Positions 63,499-64,000 of a stretch of 64,000 bases of DNA are shown here, in pieces. This DNA comes from Lachnospiraceae bacterium (GTDB taxonomy: Bacteria; Bacillota; Clostridia; Lachnospirales; Lachnospiraceae): NCBI GenBank assembly GCA_017938315.1, contig JAGBBV010000020.1, positions 62,001 to 126,000 on the forward strand, read 5' to 3'. Under the pieces are notes generated by a model. It did not search any database. It saw nothing but the letters and a program-made list of their open reading frames with translations, and had not been told where the DNA came from. Position 1 is the first letter of the stretch. Every line of letters begins with the position of its first letter. Both the position numbers and the translations under genes were made by a program.

Positions 63499-64000
63499 AT
63501 GTATCAATTTGAAATTAAAGATAATGAAGCAGGACAACGCTTTGATAAATATTTGCACAAATTACTTCCCAAAGCTCCCACCTCTTTTTTTTATAAAATG
63601 CTTCGAAAAAAAAACATTGTATTAAACGGCAAAAAAGCAGAAGGCAAAGAAAAATTGTCGGTTGGTGATACTGTTTCCCTGTTTTTATCTGAAGAAACTT
63701 TTCAAGGATTCCTTGGGAATGCAGATACATCCATATATTTAGAAGCATATAAACGTTTTAAAAATATAACTGTACTGTATGAAAATGAACATATGTTGCT
63801 TGTAAGTAAGCCAAGTGGTGTTTTATCCCAAAAGGCCAAGGATACCGATTATTCGGTAAATGAATGGCTTATCGGCTATCTTTTAGATAAACATGTCATT
63901 GATGCTGCAAGTCTTTCTACATACAAGCCGTCCGTTTGTAACAGATTAGACAGAAATACAAGCGGAATCGTACTATGTGCAAAAACACTTGCAGGCAGCC
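63499..64000 (+). CDS. RluD/RluA-family pseudouridine synthase, 5' part
   Basis: N-terminal 167 residues of an rRNA or tRNA pseudouridine synthase; the gene continues beyond the window. S4-like RNA-binding domain (about 1-70, RFDKYLHKLLP, LRKKNIVLNGKKAEG) precedes the catalytic domain with Asp151 in NRLDRNTSGIVL. It differs from the RsuA-type enzyme at 59582. AAGGA lies at 63486-63490. Confidence 0.9.
   Translation, partial: MYQFEIKDNEAGQRFDKYLHKLLPKAPTSFFYKMLRKKNIVLNGKKAEGKEKLSVGDTVSLFLSEETFQGFLGNADTSIYLEAYKRFKNITVLYENEHMLLVSKPSGVLSQKAKDTDYSVNEWLIGYLLDKHVIDAASLSTYKPSVCNRLDRNTSGIVLCAKTLAGS

Overview
The window is a gene-dense, low-GC Firmicutes chromosome segment with AT-rich codon third positions, AGGAGG-type ribosome binding sites and TTGACA/TATAAT-type promoters. 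Gene content and order (NifU-like plus GGGtGRT pair, separate U32 and YgiQ enzymes, rpmB/yloU/fakA/recG, rsmD/coaD/ylbJ-like) point to a Clostridia, most likely Lachnospiraceae, although no rRNA is present to confirm this. There is no prophage, insertion sequence, CRISPR array or obvious genomic island. Almost everything is core genome, no gap without a gene exceeds about 220 bases, and the first (ilvD) and last (rluD-type) genes are cut by the window edges.

Layout. 1-4.8 kb: ilvD end and acetolactate synthase, then serC-serA behind its own promoter. 4.8-8.7 kb: a small unknown gene, glycogen branching enzyme with an odd charged helical tail, an MscS channel and tRNA-Thr(CGU). 8.7-10.3 kb: a minus-strand ABC permease/ATPase pair without a binding protein. 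10.4-13 kb: argH and asd. 13-18.9 kb: an EAL protein, a DUF234-type ATPase, topoisomerase III and a left-handed beta-helix protein, tightly packed. 19-20.7 kb: a NifU-like/GGGtGRT pair of unknown function with the codon bias of highly expressed genes. 20.8-25.2 kb: yvcK, a REC/HD-GYP/GGDEF-like regulator behind a short leader with a terminator hairpin, a zinc-ribbon membrane protein and a lipoprotein.

25.4-34 kb: metH, a small membrane protein and a branched-chain amino acid run (second acetolactate synthase large subunit, two different small subunits, ilvC, leuC, leuD). 34-40.5 kb: a membrane-anchored PpiC/SurA-like foldase, a NusG-II protein with a Gx transporter, ruvAB, zapA and a U32 peptidase-family protein. 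40.5-45.8 kb: a SEDS glycosyltransferase and class B PBP, then an overlapping string of small genes (unknown 106 aa, DUF2953/YtfI-like, GerW/YtfJ, a 47-aa membrane peptide, a J-domain coiled-coil protein). 45.9-51.4 kb: rpmB divergent from yloU-fakA-recG, then a DegV/FakB protein. 51.4-57.3 kb: a type IIA topoisomerase pair, rsmD, coaD and a coiled-coil protein. 57.4-64 kb: an N-acetylmuramoyl-L-alanine amidase converging with a YlbJ-like gene, an RsuA-family pseudouridine synthase, a HAD phosphatase, a YgiQ radical-SAM enzyme, an unknown membrane protein and the start of an RluD-family pseudouridine synthase.

How it fits together. Much of the window serves amino acid biosynthesis (Ile/Val/Leu, Ser, Arg, the Asp family, Met), envelope growth (SEDS/PBP, ZapA, amidase), DNA topology and repair, and cyclic-di-GMP turnover. 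Both c-di-GMP proteins here look like phosphodiesterases by motif; their cyclase-like domains are degenerate. The best candidates for undescribed biology are the NifU-like/GGGtGRT pair, the regulator with its leader and a cryptic C-terminal cyclase-like domain, and the small-gene string after the SEDS/PBP pair.
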